A stretch of DNA of 64,000 nt, from the NCBI GenBank assembly GCA_011525785.1, contig WYBT01000038.1, positions 1 through 64,000 on the forward strand. The letters run 5' to 3'. Source of the DNA: Planctomycetaceae bacterium (lineage in GTDB: Bacteria; Planctomycetota; UBA1135; GCA-002686595). The position numbers and the translations under genes were made by a program. A model generated the notes under the pieces. That model saw only the letters and a program-made list of their open reading frames with translations, was not told the origin of the DNA and made no database searches. Each line of letters opens with the position of its first letter. Position 1 is the stretch's first letter. Below are positions 61,140 through 64,000 of this stretch, one piece after another.

Positions 61140-64000
61140 GTGCTCCCGCCCCGCTTCCAAACCCCGCTTTTTTCGCTGATTTTGGCCGTTTGCGGCGCGC
61201 CGTCCGCCGCCGGGGCCGCTCACCCGCCCAGCGCCGGGCCGTCCGGCGCGCAGGAGTCGGCGGACGAGCGCTACTCGTTCCTGGTGGGCCTGTGCGACGA
61301 GCGCGAGTGGCGCCTCGCCGAACGCGAAGCGCGCGCCTTCCTCGCCGAATTCCCGCGCCACGCCAAGGCTGAACTCGCGCGCTACCGGCTCGCGACGGCG
61401 TTGTTCGAACTGGGCGAACGCCAGGCGGCGCGCGACGAGTACGCGCAGCTCGAGCGGCGCGCGGAGTTCGAGTTCCGCGCCGAGGTGCTGTTCCGCCTGG
61501 GGCAGTGCGAGCTCGAGCTGGGCCGCGCTGCGCAAGCCATCGCCGCCTTCGAGCGCGTGCGCGCGCTCACCTCGCACTACCTCGCGCCCGCGGCCGAGTT
61601 CTTCCTGGCCGAAGCGCGCTTCGCCGCAGCTGAGTTCGCCGCGGCCGACGAGGGCTACGCGCGCGTCCTGGGCTCGAACGCCGCCGAGCAGTACGAGCGC
61701 GAGGCGCGCTACGGACAGTGCTGGTGCGCCTTCCGGCTCGCGCGCCACGAGCAGGCGCTCGAGCGCATCGCGCAGTACCTCCAGCGCTACGAGGAGCACG
61801 AGAGCGCCGCGGAGCTGCGCTACCTCGAGGGCGAGGTCCACTTGGCGGCGCAGCGGCCGCGCGAGGCGCTCGCGTCCTTCGCGGCGGTGCGCTCGGGCCC
61901 CTTCGCACAGCGCGCGCTCCGCGGCCGTGCGTTCGCGAGCTCCGCACTCGGCGATCACGCCGCCGCCGCGCGTCAGTTCGCCGAGCTGCTCGAGCAAGCG
62001 CCGCAAGGCGAGTTCGCGGCCGAAGCGGCGCTTCAGCGCGGGATCCAGCTGCTGCTCGCCGGCGACGCGCGCGGCGCGGCGCAAGCGTTGGAGTCGCGCG
62101 CGAACGACCCCGATTCACGCTACTGGCTGGCTCGCGCGCGCCTGGAGAGCGGCGATCCGACCGGCGCACTCGCGGCGCTCGACAGCGCACTGGCAGACAA
62201 GCCACAGGGCGAACTGCTGGAGCGCTTGAGCGTGCTGCGCGGGGATGCTCTCGGCGCCCTTGGACGCGCCGACGACGCGGCCGCGGCCTACTCCGCTGCG
62301 CGCAGCGACTACGCGCTCCACGCGGCGGCCATCACGGCCTTCAACGCCGGGAAGCTGGACGAGGCGGCCCGCACGGCTCGCGTGCTGCTCCAGCAGTTCC
62401 CGCAGAGTTCGTTCGCAGCGCCGATGCGCGTGGTGTGCGGTGAGCACGCGCTGGCGCGCAAGGACTACGCCGCCGCGTTGCGCGAGTTCGACGCAGCCGC
62501 CAGCGATGAGCAGGCCCCGGGCGCGACGCGAGCACGCGCAGCGTTGCGCGGCGCATGGTGTGCGCTGCTCTCGGGCGATGCGGAATCGGCGCTCGAACGC
62601 GCTCAACAACTGAGTCAGCGTTTCGCCGACTCGCCCGAGGCGCCTCAGGCGCGCTTCGTGCTCGCGTGCGCGGCCGACAAGCTCGGCCGCAGCGAGCTGG
62701 CGCTCGAGGCCTGGAGCGACTACCTGCGAGCCGATCCGCGCGGCGAGCACGCGGCCGAAGCGCTCGCGGGGCTGGCGCGCGTCGACCGCGAGCGTTCCGC
62801 GCAGTGGAGCGAGCGGCTGGCCGCGGAGTTCCCCGACTCGCCGAGCGTGGTGAGCGTATTGCTCGAACTCGCCGAGCTCGAAGCGCAAGAAGGGCGCGTC
62901 GAGCGCGCGCTCGAGCTGTACCGCGACGTGTTGCGGCGCTGGCCCGAGCATCCGCGGGCTGCGCAAGCGCGCTACTCGCTCGCCTGGCGGCTGTTCGAGT
63001 CGGGCGCATTCGCCGAGGCGGCGCGCGAACTCGAGCTGCTCGCGCAGGTCGAAGGCCTCGACGCGGCGCTCGCGAGTTCGGCTGCGGAGCTCGCGGTGTG
63101 GGCCGCGAGCCGCGCGGGCGACGGCGCGGGTGCGGTGAGCGCCTACGAACGATTCCGACGCGTCGGCGGGACGCCGCGCAAGCTGCTCGGCGCCGCGCGG
63201 CTCGCTGGCGCAGCGCTCTCCGACGCGGGCCGCCCGCAGGAAGCGCGCGCGCTGTTCGACGAACTGCTCTCCAAGTCGCGCGGAGATCGCGCCGTGCAGG
63301 CCGAAGTGCTGCTCGAGAGCGCCTGGATCGCGCTCGACGCCAAGGACGTCGACGAAGCCGAGGCGGCGCTGCGCACCGCGCTCAAGTTCGGCCCCGCGCC
63401 CGCTGCGAGAGCGCCGCTGGCCCAGGCCTTGTTCTTCGCGGGCGAGTTGCGTTTCGAGGCCGGCGAGATCGAGGCCGCGCGCGCGCTGTACGAGCTGGCG
63501 CTGCCCGGCGCCGCTGCGGAGGTCGCGGCGCAGGCGCTCTACAAGCTGGGCTTCGCGCACCTGCGCGCGGAGCGGCTCGACGACGCTGCGCTCGCCTTTG
63601 CGCGCGTCGGCGCGGAACACACTGAGCACGAGCTGGCTGGCGAAGCGCGCTACCTCGCAGCCAACTGCCGTTTCCGCCAGGGCCGCTTCGAGGAATGCGC
63701 CGCGCTGCTCGCGAGCTTCGTGCGCGAGTCTCCGCGCCATGCCTGCGCTCCCAAGGCGTTGCTCGAGCTGGGCGTGGCCTGTGGCGAGCTCGGTCGCTGG
63801 AGCGAGTGCGAGGCGGCGTTGGGCGAGCTCGCGCGCCGCGGCTCGAAGGAAGTCGATGTCGCGCAGGCCGATCTGTGGCGCGCCCGAGCCGCCCGTGCGC
63901 GCGGCGACGTGCGCGGCGCACGCGCGTGTCTCGAGCGTGTGCTCGCGGCCGACAAAGGGCTGCAGGCCGCGCGCGCACGGCTCGAGCTGGGCCAGCTCGA
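61140..64000 (+). CDS. Secreted TPR-repeat protein (3' end beyond window)
   Basis: The frame is open from a GTG at 61140 to the end of the window (953 codons), so the protein is partial. An in-frame TGA at 61113 and no other start before 61140 fix the start; a GGAG lies 9 nt upstream. The N-terminus has a leader (TPLFSLILAVCGAPSAAGAA). The rest is a long series of helical pairs in TPR style, for example RYRLATALFELGERQAARDE, LFRLGQCELELGRAAQAIAA and AFNAGKLDEAARTARVLLQQ, often spaced by AEFP- or FPxS-type turns. Such proteins scaffold complexes outside or at the envelope; the partner is unknown. Two tandem palindromes just upstream suggest regulation. Confidence 0.8.
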   Translation, partial: MLPPRFQTPLFSLILAVCGAPSAAGAAHPPSAGPSGAQESADERYSFLVGLCDEREWRLAEREARAFLAEFPRHAKAELARYRLATALFELGERQAARDEYAQLERRAEFEFRAEVLFRLGQCELELGRAAQAIAAFERVRALTSHYLAPAAEFFLAEARFAAAEFAAADEGYARVLGSNAAEQYEREARYGQCWCAFRLARHEQALERIAQYLQRYEEHESAAELRYLEGEVHLAAQRPREALASFAAVRSGPFAQRALRGRAFASSALGDHAAAARQFAELLEQAPQGEFAAEAALQRGIQLLLAGDARGAAQALESRANDPDSRYWLARARLESGDPTGALAALDSALADKPQGELLERLSVLRGDALGALGRADDAAAAYSAARSDYALHAAAITAFNAGKLDEAARTARVLLQQFPQSSFAAPMRVVCGEHALARKDYAAALREFDAAASDEQAPGATRARAALRGAWCALLSGDAESALERAQQLSQRFADSPEAPQARFVLACAADKLGRSELALEAWSDYLRADPRGEHAAEALAGLARVDRERSAQWSERLAAEFPDSPSVVSVLLELAELEAQEGRVERALELYRDVLRRWPEHPRAAQARYSLAWRLFESGAFAEAARELELLAQVEGLDAALASSAAELAVWAASRAGDGAGAVSAYERFRRVGGTPRKLLGAARLAGAALSDAGRPQEARALFDELLSKSRGDRAVQAEVLLESAWIALDAKDVDEAEAALRTALKFGPAPAARAPLAQALFFAGELRFEAGEIEAARALYELALPGAAAEVAAQALYKLGFAHLRAERLDDAALAFARVGAEHTEHELAGEARYLAANCRFRQGRFEECAALLASFVRESPRHACAPKALLELGVACGELGRWSECEAALGELARRGSKEVDVAQADLWRARAARARGDVRGARACLERVLAADKGLQAARARLELGQL

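Overview
The window is very GC-rich DNA, densely coded on both strands. It carries family signatures typical of Planctomycetota: a DUF1800/DUF1501 pair, split c-type cytochrome / sorbosone-dehydrogenase-like propeller cassettes, several DUF1080 (3-keto-disaccharide hydrolase) domains, secreted FG-GAP and PD40 proteins sharing a planctomycete-style C-terminal module, and many large secreted proteins. A deep-branching marine planctomycete is the best guess; this is inferred from gene content, as no rRNA or other phylogenetic marker is present. No tRNA, rRNA, CRISPR array, transposase or phage gene was seen.

Left part (1-24.6 kb, mostly + strand). Two related two-gene cassettes (195-4444 and 9818-13653) each encode a c-type cytochrome whose stop overlaps the start of a propeller dehydrogenase-like protein; the second propeller is fused to two DUF1080 domains. 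Between them are a secreted protein gene (4508-5977, - strand) flanked by ~115 bp direct repeats, a CAP-domain protein, a PPK2 polyphosphate kinase and a GT39-like membrane protein. They are followed by a BNR/YCF48-like secreted protein, a sialate O-acetylesterase fused to two DUF1080 domains, an ECF sigma factor divergent from the DUF1800-DUF1501 pair, a phosphatidylserine decarboxylase and an Mpo1/DUF962-like membrane protein. The likely theme is extracytoplasmic oxidation and cleavage of glycans.

Middle (24.7-44 kb). On the minus strand lie a class III aminotransferase and a PHP-glycosyltransferase fusion (4-nt overlap). Three secreted proteins with a related C-terminus follow: PD40/MopE-like, FG-GAP, and a peptidase C15-like protein with Ser in the Cys position. 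Next are a hotdog thioesterase, a VOC protein, a double endonuclease/exonuclease/phosphatase protein, an ABC-F ATPase and a HIT protein. Three paralogous secreted proteins look like zinc gluzincins that keep the metal ligands but have lost the catalytic Glu.

Right part (44-64 kb). A tightly overlapping minus-strand operon (52169 down to 44010) encodes a large GT39-like membrane glycosyltransferase, an FAD oxidoreductase, two GT2 glycosyltransferases, an SDR epimerase and a TIM-barrel isomerase, apparently a sugar synthesis-and-transfer pathway. Upstream on the same strand are an OPA-type MFS transporter, a HAD phosphatase, a lipoprotein, a helical protein of unknown function and an RsuA/RluB-type pseudouridine synthase. 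On the plus strand a kexin-like lipoprotein protease without a prodomain is followed by a gene that looks like the missing prodomain. The window ends inside a secreted TPR protein preceded by two tandem palindromes.
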